63,244 nucleotides of DNA from an uncultured Flavobacteriales bacterium (GCA_937872175.1 CALMPI010000038.1:1-63244); one strand, 5' to 3'. Positions 35,254 through 45,972 are shown, counted from the stretch's first letter. Numbers and translations: made by a program. The notes: generated from the letters alone by a model not told the origin.

Positions 35254-35810
35254 ACATCGCACCGGTCGCCTACCGCTATGCACGCTCCGTGATGGAGCTG
35301 GCCCTGGAAAAGGGGCAGCTGGACGCGGTGCAGGGCGACATGCGCCTGGTGGCCGGCACGTGTGCAGCGAGCCGCGACCTGCAGGTGCTCTTGAAGAGCC
35401 CCGTGGTGAAGCCCGACGCCAAGGGCCGCATCCTTGAGCAGATCTTCGGCGGCAAGGTGGGGCCCATCACGTCGAGCTTCATGGGCATCCTGGTGCGCAA
35501 GGGCCGGGAAGTGCTGCTGCCCCACGTGGCGGAGGCCTTCAACGAGCTCTACAAGCTGCACAAGGGGATCGTCTCGGTGCAGGTGACCAGCGCCGTGCCC
35601 CTGGACGACAAGGCCCGGGCGCAGGTGCGCGCCATGGCCGAGTCCCGCCACCCCGGGCGCACCATCGACCTGCAGGAGCTGGTCGACGCCGAGCTGATCG
35701 GCGGCCTCAACATCCGCATCGGCGACGAGCAGGTGGACGGCACGGTGAGCCGTCGCCTGGCCGATCTGCGCCGAGAATTCTCCAAGAACCCGTACATCCC
35801 CGCGATCTAA
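35250..35810 (+). CDS. atpH: ATP synthase subunit delta
   Basis: The 186-residue protein follows the OSCP/delta pattern: N-terminal [16 protein letters not shown] and the C-terminal [27 protein letters not shown]. It connects the peripheral stalk to the F1 head. It is coupled to atpF by a 4-bp overlap. Confidence 0.96.
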   Translation: MNIAPVAYRYARSVMELALEKGQLDAVQGDMRLVAGTCAASRDLQVLLKSPVVKPDAKGRILEQIFGGKVGPITSSFMGILVRKGREVLLPHVAEAFNELYKLHKGIVSVQVTSAVPLDDKARAQVRAMAESRHPGRTIDLQELVDAELIGGLNIRIGDEQVDGTVSRRLADLRREFSKNPYIPAI

Positions 35811-35853
35811 CGCCTCTAGACCCCTCCTCCGCCAAGGCGATGGCGGCATTGAC

Positions 35854-37434
<1,581 letters not shown>

Positions 37435-37455
37435 GTATGAGCGGCGAGTGACGAG

Positions 37456-37536
37456 TAGCGAGTGGCGAGTGGGCCATCCGAGGTCCCACTCGCCACTCGC
37501 GGGCCAAAGGCCGAACTCGCCACTCGCCACTCGCTA
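37456..37536 (+). repeat. Mutually exclusive hairpins between atpA and atpG
   Basis: The arm GCGAGTGGCGAGTGGG (37458-37473) is perfectly complementary to CCCACTCGCCACTCGC (37485-37500), with an 11-nt loop. The shifted arm 37456-37472 is also perfectly complementary over 17 bp to 37520-37536. Only one stem can form at a time. The distal complement lies 13 nt before the atpG ATG, inside the region a ribosome would bind. Confidence 0.85.
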
Positions 37537-37548
37537 TTCCCCCGCACC

Positions 37549-38421
37549 ATGCCCAGTCTGAAGGAGGTACGCAGCCGGATCGTCTCGGTGAACAGCACCA
37601 AGCAGATCACCGCCGCCATGAAGATGGTGAGCGCGGCGAAGCTGCGTCGTGCCCAGGACGCCATCCTGCGCATGCGGCCCTATGCCGAGAAGCTGCAGGC
37701 CATCCTGGGCAACGTCAGCGCCACCCTGGACTCCAGTGAAGGCCGTTACGCCCAGCAGCGTGAAGTGAAGCGCACGCTGGTGGTGGCCATCACCAGCAAC
37801 CGCGGCCTGGCCGGCGCCTTCAATACGCAGGTCACGCGCGTGGTGCGCCGGCTGGCCAACGAGGCCGGGCATGAGATGCACGTGCTGTGCGTGGGTAAAA
37901 AGGCCATGGACGCGTTCCGGAGGACGACGTGGAACCGGCCCGAGCTGCCGCAGGACCTCGCCGGCCTGTTCGATGGCCTGAGCTTCGACAAGGCGGCCCC
38001 CGTGGCCGAGCTGCTCATGCAGCGGTTCGACGACGGCACGTACGACCGCATCGTGCTGGTGTACAACCGCTTCAAGAACGCCGCCACCCAGGTGGTCACC
38101 ACCGAGCAGTTCCTGCCGGTGCTGCCCACGGCTGCGCCCGCGGATGCGAAGGCCTCCACCGGGGAGTACATCATGGAACCCGACCGGCGCACCATCGTGG
38201 AGGAGATCATCCCCAAGAGCCTGAAGATCCAGCTCTACAAGGCCCTGCTGGACAGCTTCGCCGCCGAGCACGGCGCGCGCATGACCGCCATGCACAAGGC
38301 CACCGACAACGCCGATGCGCTGCTGAAGGACCTCAAACTGTCCTACAACAAGGCCCGCCAGGCGGCGATCACCGGCGAGATCCTGGAGATCGTGGGCGGT
38401 GCTGAGGCGCTGAAGGGCTGA
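37549..38421 (+). CDS. atpG: ATP synthase subunit gamma
   Basis: The 290-residue rotor subunit has the N-terminal helix MPSLKEVRSRIVSVNSTKQITAAMKMVSAAK and a matching C-terminal helix (NADALLKDLKLSYNKARQAAITGEILEIVGGAEAL). ATG 37549 is chosen by this family N-terminus; upstream in-frame codons lie in the repeat. The operon ends here. The beta and epsilon genes (atpD, atpC) are not downstream, as is usual in Bacteroidota. Confidence 0.97.
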   Translation: MPSLKEVRSRIVSVNSTKQITAAMKMVSAAKLRRAQDAILRMRPYAEKLQAILGNVSATLDSSEGRYAQQREVKRTLVVAITSNRGLAGAFNTQVTRVVRRLANEAGHEMHVLCVGKKAMDAFRRTTWNRPELPQDLAGLFDGLSFDKAAPVAELLMQRFDDGTYDRIVLVYNRFKNAATQVVTTEQFLPVLPTAAPADAKASTGEYIMEPDRRTIVEEIIPKSLKIQLYKALLDSFAAEHGARMTAMHKATDNADALLKDLKLSYNKARQAAITGEILEIVGGAEALKG

Positions 38422-38531
38422 TCCCGATCTTCATTCGGGCCACCCGGCTTCGACCCACCTACTGGTCCACTGTACGATCCCGTCACAGGCAGGAGCAGGG
38501 CTCTTGTTGAAGGGAGTCGTAATATCACACC

Positions 38532-39137
38532 ATGCAACGGCGTGCTGCCCAGTGGACCGTTCTGGGCTGCTCGCTCATCGTATCCCTGCTCCCTGCATGC
38601 GGACACACCGAACTGGAGGACGCGCAGCCGGGACCAGAAACCGCTTCGGACATCCTCTTTCTTGATCCCGAGCCCGACCCGTCCACGACCGCACCGTGGT
38701 GGGGACCGGTCCGCATCGACCTTGACCAGGACTCGATGGTCGACGTGGAGTTGCATGTGCTCTACACAGAGGACAGCTCCACGCCGTGGCCTGAACCGTT
38801 GTGGGGCACACGGGCTGTGGCCGCGGACAGCGCCGTGCGCATCACGGCCGGGACGATCGGCGGGGGCTACCTCCCCCTGCTCGAGGGCGACCCGATCGAC
38901 AACGACCTGACCTGGTCCTCCGCCATCACCTTCCACCAGGAGGTGAGCGGCGGGGGCATCACCGGCCTATGGCCGACACCGACCACCGGGTATATCGGTG
39001 TTGAACGCTTGGTGAACGGAGCGGCCCACCGGGGCTGGGTTTCCGTAAGGACGGAGGCCAGCAGCATCGCCTACCGGAGCAGCGGGTTCCAACGGGGCGG
39101 CGGTGCGATGATCGGGGCGGGGGAGGCAGGCCAATAG
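38532..39137 (+). CDS. Hypothetical lipoprotein
   Basis: The 201-residue protein has a signal peptide with lipobox LLPAC (Cys23), then a Pro/Asp-rich segment and a beta-rich domain (VRIDLDQDSMVDVELHVLYT, then WGTRAVAADSAVRITAG and YIGVERLVNGAAHRGWVSV). The DxDxDxxxD stretch at IDLDQDSMVDVE may bind calcium. The closing GYIGV...GWVSV pattern recalls short Bacteroidota lipoproteins, but I recognise no named family. Upstream is a 110-bp region with no convincing promoter. Confidence 0.65.
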   Translation: MQRRAAQWTVLGCSLIVSLLPACGHTELEDAQPGPETASDILFLDPEPDPSTTAPWWGPVRIDLDQDSMVDVELHVLYTEDSSTPWPEPLWGTRAVAADSAVRITAGTIGGGYLPLLEGDPIDNDLTWSSAITFHQEVSGGGITGLWPTPTTGYIGVERLVNGAAHRGWVSVRTEASSIAYRSSGFQRGGGAMIGAGEAGQ

Positions 39138-39214
39138 GCCATTCGTTGGGCCAGCCCCTCCATCGACCAAGGCGCACATTTCATCGACCGGACGGCCGGA
39201 ACGTTCGTCGGAGC

Positions 39215-39246
39215 TTGACACGATAGCCCGGATCCCGGAACCTTTG
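39215..39246 (+). promoter_or_regulatory. Promoter of the LamG-like T9SS substrate gene
   Basis: TTG (39215-39217), a 21-nt spacer and AACCTTTG (39239-39246) match the -33/-7 pattern with one mismatch, 49 nt before the ATG at 39296. Confidence 0.5.
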
Positions 39247-39295
39247 TCGAACCTATCCGACGCGGTTGCGTACAAGCGTGCGCGAACGGGAACCC

Positions 39296-41131
39296 ATGAC
39301 GATCCGCCTATCCACTGTAGGAGTGTTGATGTTGGTCGCCCGTGTCAGCGCGCAGACCGGACCGGGCGGGGTCGGCACCGCGGCCAACAACGTGCTCTGG
39401 CTGAGCGCTGATGCGGGCGTGAACACCACCGGCGTTGCGGTGAACAGCTGGAACGACCGCTCAGGCAACAACAACCACGCGGCCTATCAGGCGGGCCAGC
39501 CAGCGCAACGGCCGTCCTTGGTGGCCGCCTCGCAGAACGGGTATCCGAGCATCGACTTCGACGGGGTGGATGATGAGCTGCTGGTGAACGATGCGGCCTC
39601 GCTCGATCTGAACGGTTGGGACTTCTTCCTGGTGAACGCCGTGGACGCCGCCAAGAACAACAACGCCTGGTTCACCAAGAGCACGAGCACCACCTGCAAT
39701 TACGGCTGGTGGAGCACCTCCACCAACGCGATGCAGATGCCGATCTACGACATCTTCACGCTGTTCAATGCCCCCGCCACCGTGGCCAACGTCACCGGTG
39801 CGGCCTTCACGCTGGAGCAATACACCAACAACGTGTTCTTCGGGCTCTTCCCCTCACGCACCGTGTACCGCAACGGCGTCAGCATCTACACGGACCTGAA
39901 CCTGCTGCAGCTGCCGCAGCACAACAATCAGCCGTTGCGGATCGGCAATGCGGCGGGGGCGACGGGATGGAACCTGGACGGCGACATCGCGGAGCTGGTC
40001 CTGTTCAACAGCCGGGTGAACAGCGCCCAGCGCATCATCATCAGCAACTACCTGGCCGCCAAGTACGGCCTGGTCCTGGGTGCGAACGAAGTGTACCGGA
40101 TGGACAATGCGGCCTCCGGCGACTTCGACCACGAGGTGGCCGGCATCGGCCGCATCGACGCCGGCAACCAGCACACCAGCGCGCGCGGGAGCAGCATCGT
40201 GCACATCCATTCCCCGAGCAACCTGGGCAACAACGAATTCCTGATGTGGGGCCACAACAACGCTATCCTGGGTACCTGGGGGTCGGTGGACCTGCCGGCC
40301 GGGATCCAAGGGCGGTGGTTCCGCGTGTGGCGGGTGAGCGAGCTCAGCCCCGCAGGATCCGCTGTGGACGTGGGCAGCGTGACGATGGACTTCGACCTGA
40401 ACGCCTTCAGCCCCATCGTGGCCACTGACATCCGGCTGCTGGTTGACACGGACAACGACGGGATATTCGCGGACGAGACCCCGATCGGCCCGCCAACGGC
40501 CATCGGTGGCGGCATCTACCGGTTCAGCGGCATCACCCAGCTGGCGGACCAGCGGCGCTTCACGCTGGGCACGATCAACACCACGGCCACACCGCTGCCC
40601 GTGGAGCTCATCGGCTTCGAGGCGGAGGCACATGACCCGGAAGGCATCGCCCTCACCTGGAGCACGGCCACCGAACGCAACAACGCGCAGTTCGACATCC
40701 TGCGGTCAACCGACGCCGCCAACTGGCAGGTTCTGGGCCACGTGGAGGGTGCAGGCGACAGCCAGGAGCGAAACGACTATCTCTGGTGGGACACGCAACC
40801 CATGATCGGGCTCAACTACTACCGGCTTCGGCAGGCGGACCACGATGGCAACGCCACGGACCTTCCGGTGCGAACGGCGTGGTGGTCCACGGGTGCGGGA
40901 CCGGTGGTCTTCCCCAACCCCACCGATGGCGCTGTGGAGGTGTTGGTCCGGGACGACAGGCCCGTGGCGGTGGAGGTGCTGGACCCCCTCGGTCGCGTGG
41001 TCCTGCAGCGGACGGCCCCGGGCGCAGGGCGCCTGGGCATCGACCTGGGCGGACTTCGCGACGGCACCTATACGCTGCGCTGCGTGCAGGGCGAGCGCAT
41101 GAGCGTGCTGCGGGTGGTGCTGCAGCGCTGA
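39296..41131 (+). CDS. Secreted LamG-like protein with T9SS type-A sorting domain
   Basis: The ATG at 39296 gives 611 residues with a signal peptide (LSTVGVLMLVARVSAQ). Residues ~20-250 form a concanavalin/LamG-like domain (NVLWLSADAGVNTTGVAVNSWNDRSGNNNHA, FDGVDDELLV, DGDIAELVLFNSRV). Next comes a block typical of Bacteroidota surface proteins (NYLAAKYGLVLG...DFDHEVAGIGR), a TWSTATERNNAQFDILRS Fn3-like block, and a final sorting domain (VVFPNPTDGAVEVLVRD to RMSVLRVVLQR). It should be a T9SS cargo anchored on the surface or released. The ligand is unknown. Confidence 0.88.
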   Translation: MTIRLSTVGVLMLVARVSAQTGPGGVGTAANNVLWLSADAGVNTTGVAVNSWNDRSGNNNHAAYQAGQPAQRPSLVAASQNGYPSIDFDGVDDELLVNDAASLDLNGWDFFLVNAVDAAKNNNAWFTKSTSTTCNYGWWSTSTNAMQMPIYDIFTLFNAPATVANVTGAAFTLEQYTNNVFFGLFPSRTVYRNGVSIYTDLNLLQLPQHNNQPLRIGNAAGATGWNLDGDIAELVLFNSRVNSAQRIIISNYLAAKYGLVLGANEVYRMDNAASGDFDHEVAGIGRIDAGNQHTSARGSSIVHIHSPSNLGNNEFLMWGHNNAILGTWGSVDLPAGIQGRWFRVWRVSELSPAGSAVDVGSVTMDFDLNAFSPIVATDIRLLVDTDNDGIFADETPIGPPTAIGGGIYRFSGITQLADQRRFTLGTINTTATPLPVELIGFEAEAHDPEGIALTWSTATERNNAQFDILRSTDAANWQVLGHVEGAGDSQERNDYLWWDTQPMIGLNYYRLRQADHDGNATDLPVRTAWWSTGAGPVVFPNPTDGAVEVLVRDDRPVAVEVLDPLGRVVLQRTAPGAGRLGIDLGGLRDGTYTLRCVQGERMSVLRVVLQR

Positions 41132-41174
41132 GGGGCATCGTACTTTGGCGCGGGCCTTGTGACCCCGGGAGCGC

Positions 41175-44100
41175 ATGCGCCGGATCCTTCTTCCGCTGAT
41201 GGCCGGGCTGCTCCTGTGCCTGCTACCATGGTGGATCCCCGGACCATCGGAGGACAGCACGCTTGAACTTCGGGCCGAACGCCTGCAGCGCCGCATCACC
41301 GCGGCCGATGTCGAACTGCAGACGCAGGTGGAGCAGTTGGCCGCGGACATCGCCCGCGAACCCGTGGAGCGCGTGGCGGCCGCACGAGGGCCGCGGTTGG
41401 TGCAGCTGGCCGAACGCCATGGCATCGAGCTGTACGTCCTGCGGAACGACCGCCTCGTGTGGTGGACCGGCAGGTCCCCGGTGGAACGCAGCGCGCTGAT
41501 CAACGACCAGGCCGGCCACCTTCGCCTCCCCGACGGCATCTACCTCCATCGGTCCAACACCCGGGCCGACGTGGAGGTGCACGGCCTTCGGCAGGTGTGG
41601 TACGCCCCGCCCATCGAGAACCGCTACCTGGAACGCGGCTTCCATCCTGGACTTGAGGCGCCGACCGGCGTGTGGGCGGAGGCCGGTCCCGGTGTGGGGC
41701 CCGTGATCCGCGACGGACGGGAAGCGGTCATGTTCCGCGCGGTGGCCGGCGGTGGCGGATCACAGGGCGAAGGCTGGCCCCTCGCGCGCTCCCTGGCGGT
41801 GGTCCTTGGCATGATCCTGCTGGTGATCGCCGGTCGGCGCCTGGCCGTGCACATCGGGCGATCGCACGGTGCCTGGGCCGGTACGGTCGCGTTCCTGGCG
41901 CTGTTGGGGGCGTTGCGGTGGATGGGCATCGCCGTGGGCACCCTGCCCGACCAGGGCCGGTTCATGCTCTTCGACCCGGGGCTCTACGCCAGTTCGGCCT
42001 GGCTGCGCTCCCTGGGAGACCTTCTGATACAGTCCATTCTGCTGCTGCTGGCCGCGGTGCAGGTCCGCGATGCGTTCGGACGCGGGCACCTGCCGAAGGG
42101 ACTGCGGGGGCGCGGGGGCGCGATGGCCCTGGCGTTCGGCCTGCTGTTCCTGGGCGATGAGCTCGCGACCGTGGTGCACGGTGTGGTGAGCGACAGCCGG
42201 ATCGAACTGGACCTGCGTCACATCGAATCCTTCGACCGGTACAGCCTGCTGGCCCTGGGCGCGGTGGCCCTGTTGTTCGCTGCGTGGTGCCTGTTGGCCG
42301 AGCTCTGGTCGCGCCTCGTTCGCACGCATTCCTTCACGCAGAGCGTGGTGGGGCTGGCACTGGCCTTCGCCCTGCTTGCCGCCATCCGCGTGCTGGGCCC
42401 GCCTCAAAGCCTGCTGGAGGCCGTCTGGGCGCTGCCTCTGCTGTTGCTGGCCCTGGCGGTGCGGCATCGAAGGCCCGGGTTCACCGAGGCCGTGCTCACC
42501 CTCGCGGTCATCGCGGCGCTCAACGCCCAGGTGATCGGCGATGCGGTGGAGGCCCGCGAGGAACGCACACGACAGGCGGTGGCCGAGCGGCTCCTCACCC
42601 AGGAGGATCCCGTGGTGGAACTGCTCTTCCGTGAGGTGGCCCCCACCCTCCGCACCGATCCTGCGCTGTATCAGCTGCTCACCGACACGGCGACCTGCAC
42701 GGCGGCCGACCTGGACCGCACGGTCCGGCAGGAGCGCTTCACCGGCTATTGGGAGCGGTATGATGTGCGCCTGTTCGCCTATGGCACGGACGGGCGTCCG
42801 CGCTGTGCCACCGACGCCGCCCTGCCCACCGCAGGCGCCGACCCGTTGACCGAAGGGCTCCGGGTGCTCGCTGCTGCGGACATGCCCGACCTGCATCAGG
42901 GCACGGACGATGCCGGACGCACCTACCGCCACGCGCGCCTGGCCGTGATGCCGGCGGACACCCTGGAGCCGGCGCAGCTGGTGCTGGAGCTCCACCCCCG
43001 CCTGGTGCCCGAGGGCCTGGGCTTCCCGGAGCTGCTCCTCGCCGGCCGCGATCCGCTGGACCAACGCGTGGAGCGCTACGAGCGCGGCCGCTACAAGAGC
43101 GGTCAGCTGGTGGAACAGGTGGGCGCGGGCCGCCTGCCGGTGCTGTGGGACAGCCTGCGTACGGTGCCCGATGTCCGGGCCTACGGCGATCCGGCCCGCT
43201 CCCTGGTCATCCTGCGCGTTCCGCCCACGAGCTGGTTGGACCGCGCCACGGGGTTCAGCTACCTCTTCGCCTTCCTCAGCCTGATGCTGGCCGCGGCCAT
43301 CGTGGTGCGCGCACTGGTGCGCAACCAGGGACTTCCCGTCCTCACCATTTCCGGCAAGGTGCGCCTGGCCCTTGTGGGATTCACCCTGCTGGGGCTGGTC
43401 TTCTTCGGGCTCGGGGCGCGGCGCCTGCTCGAGCGCTCCTACGAGGAACGCAGCACCACCGCGCTGCTGGAGAAGACCCGCAGCGTGCACGCCGAACTGC
43501 AACGCCGATTGGACGGGGTGGGGCCGCTGAAGGGAAGCACCGACGCCTACCTGGACCACCTGCTCGGACGCCTGAGCAATGTGTTCTTCACCGACATCCA
43601 TGTGTACCGCCGCGACGGCCGGCTCCTGTCCTCCTCACGTCCGCAGCTCTTCAATGCGGGCCTGCTGGGCCGCCGCATGGACCCCGCCGCCTACCTGGAG
43701 ATGGTGCTGGGCGGTGCGAGCGCGTATGTGCACGACGAATCCCTGGGCAAGGCCCTGCACCGCACGGCCTACATGCCGCTGCGTGACGATGAGGGCGTGC
43801 TGCTGGGCTATCTGGGTCTGCCCTCCTTCGCCGACCAGGCCCAGCAGGACCGCGAGCGCGCCTCGGTGCTGGTGGCGGTGGTGAACCTCTTCGTGCTGCT
43901 CTTCGCCCTGAGCATCGGTGTGGCCGTGTTCATCAGCAACTGGACCACACGCCCGCTGGACCGCCTGAAGGAGAGCCTTGCGCGCGTGGCCCTCACCGGG
44001 GCCAACGTCCCCCTGCGCTACCGCGGCGAGGATGAGGTGGGCCGCCTTGTGGAGGTGTACAACCGCAAGGTGGAGGAGCTGCGCGCCAATGCCGAGAAGC

Positions 44101-44780
44101 TGGCGCGCAGTGAGCGCGAAAGCGCCTGGCGGGAGATGGCCCGGCAGGTGGCGCACGAGATCAAGAACCCGCTCACGCCCATGAAGCTCAGCATCCAGCA
44201 GTTCCAGCGCAGCTGGGACCCCGCGGCACCCGATGCCCGGGAGAAGCTCGAGAAGCTGAGCACGGGCCTGGTGCAGCAGATCGATGCCCTGAGCGGCGTG
44301 GCCAGCGCCTTCAGCCAGTTCGCGCAGATGCCCGCCGCCCGCCCCGAACGCCTCGACCTGCGCGAGGTGGTGCGCGCGGCGGTGGAGGTGTTCCACGCCA
44401 CCCCCGGCACCTCCATCGTGGTGCACGATGCCCCCGAGCTCATCGTGGAGGCCGACCGTGAGCACCTGCTCCGCATCCTCAACAACCTGTTGAAGAACGC
44501 CGTGCAGGCCATCCCCGAAGGGCGCGAGGGCCGGATCGAGGTGAGCGCGCGGAGGGTGGATGACCGCGCCGTGCTCGACGTGCGCGACAACGGGTACGGC
44601 ATCGCTCCCGAGGTGCGCGAACGCATCTTCACCCCCAGTTTCACCACCAAGAGCAGCGGTATGGGCCTGGGGCTGGCCCTGGTGAAGCGCATGGTGGAGC
44701 AGGCCGGTGGGCGCGTGTGGTTCGAGAGCGAGGAGGGCAAGGGCACGCGGTTCGTCGTGGAGCTGCCGGTCCTTCACTAG
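41175..44780 (+). CDS. Large membrane sensor histidine kinase (NtrY-like)
   Basis: The 1201-residue protein has an N-terminal helix, an extracytoplasmic region (~20-200), a bundle of at least six transmembrane helices (~205-460), a second sensory region, another transmembrane helix, a further extracytoplasmic domain, a membrane helix with HAMP (FISNWTTRPLDRLKESL) and a kinase core. The H-box is MARQVAHEIKNPLTPMKLS, with His994. The N-box is NNLLKNAVQAIP, the G1 box is DNGYGI, and FTPSFTTK and GMGLGLALVKRM follow. All boxes are intact, so it should autophosphorylate. No response-regulator gene is adjacent. HEIKNPLTPMKLS is typical of NtrY-type kinases. Confidence 0.9.
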   Translation: MRRILLPLMAGLLLCLLPWWIPGPSEDSTLELRAERLQRRITAADVELQTQVEQLAADIAREPVERVAAARGPRLVQLAERHGIELYVLRNDRLVWWTGRSPVERSALINDQAGHLRLPDGIYLHRSNTRADVEVHGLRQVWYAPPIENRYLERGFHPGLEAPTGVWAEAGPGVGPVIRDGREAVMFRAVAGGGGSQGEGWPLARSLAVVLGMILLVIAGRRLAVHIGRSHGAWAGTVAFLALLGALRWMGIAVGTLPDQGRFMLFDPGLYASSAWLRSLGDLLIQSILLLLAAVQVRDAFGRGHLPKGLRGRGGAMALAFGLLFLGDELATVVHGVVSDSRIELDLRHIESFDRYSLLALGAVALLFAAWCLLAELWSRLVRTHSFTQSVVGLALAFALLAAIRVLGPPQSLLEAVWALPLLLLALAVRHRRPGFTEAVLTLAVIAALNAQVIGDAVEAREERTRQAVAERLLTQEDPVVELLFREVAPTLRTDPALYQLLTDTATCTAADLDRTVRQERFTGYWERYDVRLFAYGTDGRPRCATDAALPTAGADPLTEGLRVLAAADMPDLHQGTDDAGRTYRHARLAVMPADTLEPAQLVLELHPRLVPEGLGFPELLLAGRDPLDQRVERYERGRYKSGQLVEQVGAGRLPVLWDSLRTVPDVRAYGDPARSLVILRVPPTSWLDRATGFSYLFAFLSLMLAAAIVVRALVRNQGLPVLTISGKVRLALVGFTLLGLVFFGLGARRLLERSYEERSTTALLEKTRSVHAELQRRLDGVGPLKGSTDAYLDHLLGRLSNVFFTDIHVYRRDGRLLSSSRPQLFNAGLLGRRMDPAAYLEMVLGGASAYVHDESLGKALHRTAYMPLRDDEGVLLGYLGLPSFADQAQQDRERASVLVAVVNLFVLLFALSIGVAVFISNWTTRPLDRLKESLARVALTGANVPLRYRGEDEVGRLVEVYNRKVEELRANAEKLARSERESAWREMARQVAHEIKNPLTPMKLSIQQFQRSWDPAAPDAREKLEKLSTGLVQQIDALSGVASAFSQFAQMPAARPERLDLREVVRAAVEVFHATPGTSIVVHDAPELIVEADREHLLRILNNLLKNAVQAIPEGREGRIEVSARRVDDRAVLDVRDNGYGIAPEVRERIFTPSFTTKSSGMGLGLALVKRMVEQAGGRVWFESEEGKGTRFVVELPVLH

Positions 44781-44785
44781 GCCGA

Positions 44786-44793
44786 TACCTTTG
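44786..44793 (+). promoter_or_regulatory. -7 box of the enoyl-CoA hydratase gene
   Basis: TACCTTTG is an exact TAnnTTTG box, 55 nt before the ATG. At 20-nt spacing the -33 position is CTG rather than TTG. The leader that follows holds four tandem octamers. Confidence 0.5.
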
Positions 44794-44801
44794 GCCTTCT
44801 C

Positions 44802-44833
44802 GATCAGATGATCAGATGATCAGATGATCAGAA
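44802..44833 (+). repeat. Tandem octamer GATCAGAT x4 in a 5' leader
   Basis: Four head-to-tail 8-bp units, GATCAGAT three times and then GATCAGAA, lie between the -7 box and the ATG of the enoyl-CoA hydratase gene. The last unit ends 15 nt before the start codon. Confidence 0.9.
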
Positions 44834-44848
44834 CATGTACGATCATCC

Positions 44849-45637
44849 ATGAGCTACCAGAACCTCCTTGTCGCCAATGAAGGCGCCATCCGCACCCTCA
44901 CCATCAACCGTCCCGACCAGCTCAACGCGCTGAACCGCGCCACCATCGACGAGCTGGACCGTGCGCTGAACGAGGCCGAGGCCGAAAAGAACGTGCGCGT
45001 GCTGATCATCACCGGCAGCGGGGCCAAGGCCTTCGTGGCCGGCGCCGACATCAAGGAGTTCGCCCACTTCAGCGTAGAGGAAGGCAAGGCCCTGAGCGCC
45101 GATGGCCACACCAAGCTCTTCGACCACGTGGAGCGCCTGAACAAGCCCGTGATCGCAGCGGTGAACGGCTTCGCCCTCGGCGGCGGACTGGAACTGGCCA
45201 TGAGCTGCCACTTCCGCGTGGCCAGCGACAACGCCAAGCTGGGCCTGCCCGAAGTGGGCCTGGGTGTGATCCCGGGCTACGGCGGCACGCAGCGCCTGGC
45301 CCGGCTGGTGGGCAAGGGCAAGGCCATGGAGATGATCTTCCTGGGTGGTGCGGGCATGATCAAGGCCGACGAAGCACTGCAATGGGGACTGGTGAACCAC
45401 GTTGTTCCGCAGGACCAGCTGCTCGCCAAGTGCAACGAGCTCGCAGCCGCCATCGCGAAGAACAGCCCCACCGCCCTGGGTGCCGCCATCCGCGCCGTGA
45501 ACGCCGGCTACGAGCCCGGCGCCAACGGCCTGCAACGCGAGATCGAGGAGTTCGGCAAATGCTTCGGCACCGCGGATTTCAAGGAGGGCACCAGCGCCTT
45601 CATGGAGAAGCGGAAGGCGGAGTTCCAAGGGAATTGA
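44849..45637 (+). CDS. Enoyl-CoA hydratase (crotonase family)
   Basis: The 262-residue protein is a standard crotonase. The first oxyanion-hole strand is AFVAGADIKEF, the second is GFALGGGLELAMSCHFRVAS, and the PEVGLGVIPGYGGTQRLARLVG segment carries the second catalytic Glu. Both Glu residues are present, so hydratase activity is likely; the chain-length preference cannot be read. No other fatty-acid degradation gene is adjacent. Its stop codon lies inside the first arm of a long inverted repeat. Confidence 0.93.
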   Translation: MSYQNLLVANEGAIRTLTINRPDQLNALNRATIDELDRALNEAEAEKNVRVLIITGSGAKAFVAGADIKEFAHFSVEEGKALSADGHTKLFDHVERLNKPVIAAVNGFALGGGLELAMSCHFRVASDNAKLGLPEVGLGVIPGYGGTQRLARLVGKGKAMEMIFLGGAGMIKADEALQWGLVNHVVPQDQLLAKCNELAAAIAKNSPTALGAAIRAVNAGYEPGANGLQREIEEFGKCFGTADFKEGTSAFMEKRKAEFQGN

Positions 45638-45739
45638 ACCACGGATACACACGGATCAACACGGATGAAATGCCTCTCCCCATGTGCCTTCCATTGGAAC
45701 GAGCCGATCCGTGTCCATCTGCGTCCATCCGTGGTTGAA
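45634..45739. repeat. Long inverted repeat of the 'CCGTGTnnATCCGTGG' type (arms A and B)
   Basis: Arm A (45634-45667) reads as three ACACGGAT-like steps. Arm B (45706-45739) is its inverted copy, complementary at 26 of 34 positions by my count. The loop is 38 nt. A third copy, C (46143-46176), has the same orientation as B and is complementary to A at 31 of 34 positions. Similar 'tccgtgt..atccgtggtt' repeats are widespread in environmental bacteria. Confidence 0.75.
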
Positions 45740-45744
45740 CTGCT

Positions 45745-45972
45745 TTGAGCACCCTCCGCAAACTCGCCGGCCAGTTGAGGTCCCGCACATCATCATTGGT
45801 CAAAGAGGTCGACCCATCGTCGCCGCGTCAGTCCGAAATGGAGGATGCAAATAGGGAGCACCTTATCAAGGAGCTCATAAAGGGCGAACAGTCCGGGTTC
45901 GTGCCAGCCTTCGATAGGAACGCGTTCTTGAAGGACCTTCACCGGAAGCACAGCGCAATTGGTGGGAACTGA
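45745..45972 (+). pseudogene. Chimeric small ORF: flippase N-terminus joined to a ParD-like antitoxin tail
   Basis: From TTG 45745 the frame encodes 75 residues. The first ten (MSTLRKLAGQ) copy the flippase start (MSALRKLAGQ), including the shared TTG codon and upstream repeat. The remainder, especially LIKELIKGEQSGFVPAFDRNAFLKDLHRKH, resembles the C-terminal toxin-binding tail of ParD-like antitoxins. An internal ATG at 45838 would give only 44 residues without a DNA-binding part. The base composition looks less GC-rich than the flanks. No ParE-like toxin is recognisable downstream. I read it as the product of a rearrangement. Confidence 0.5.
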
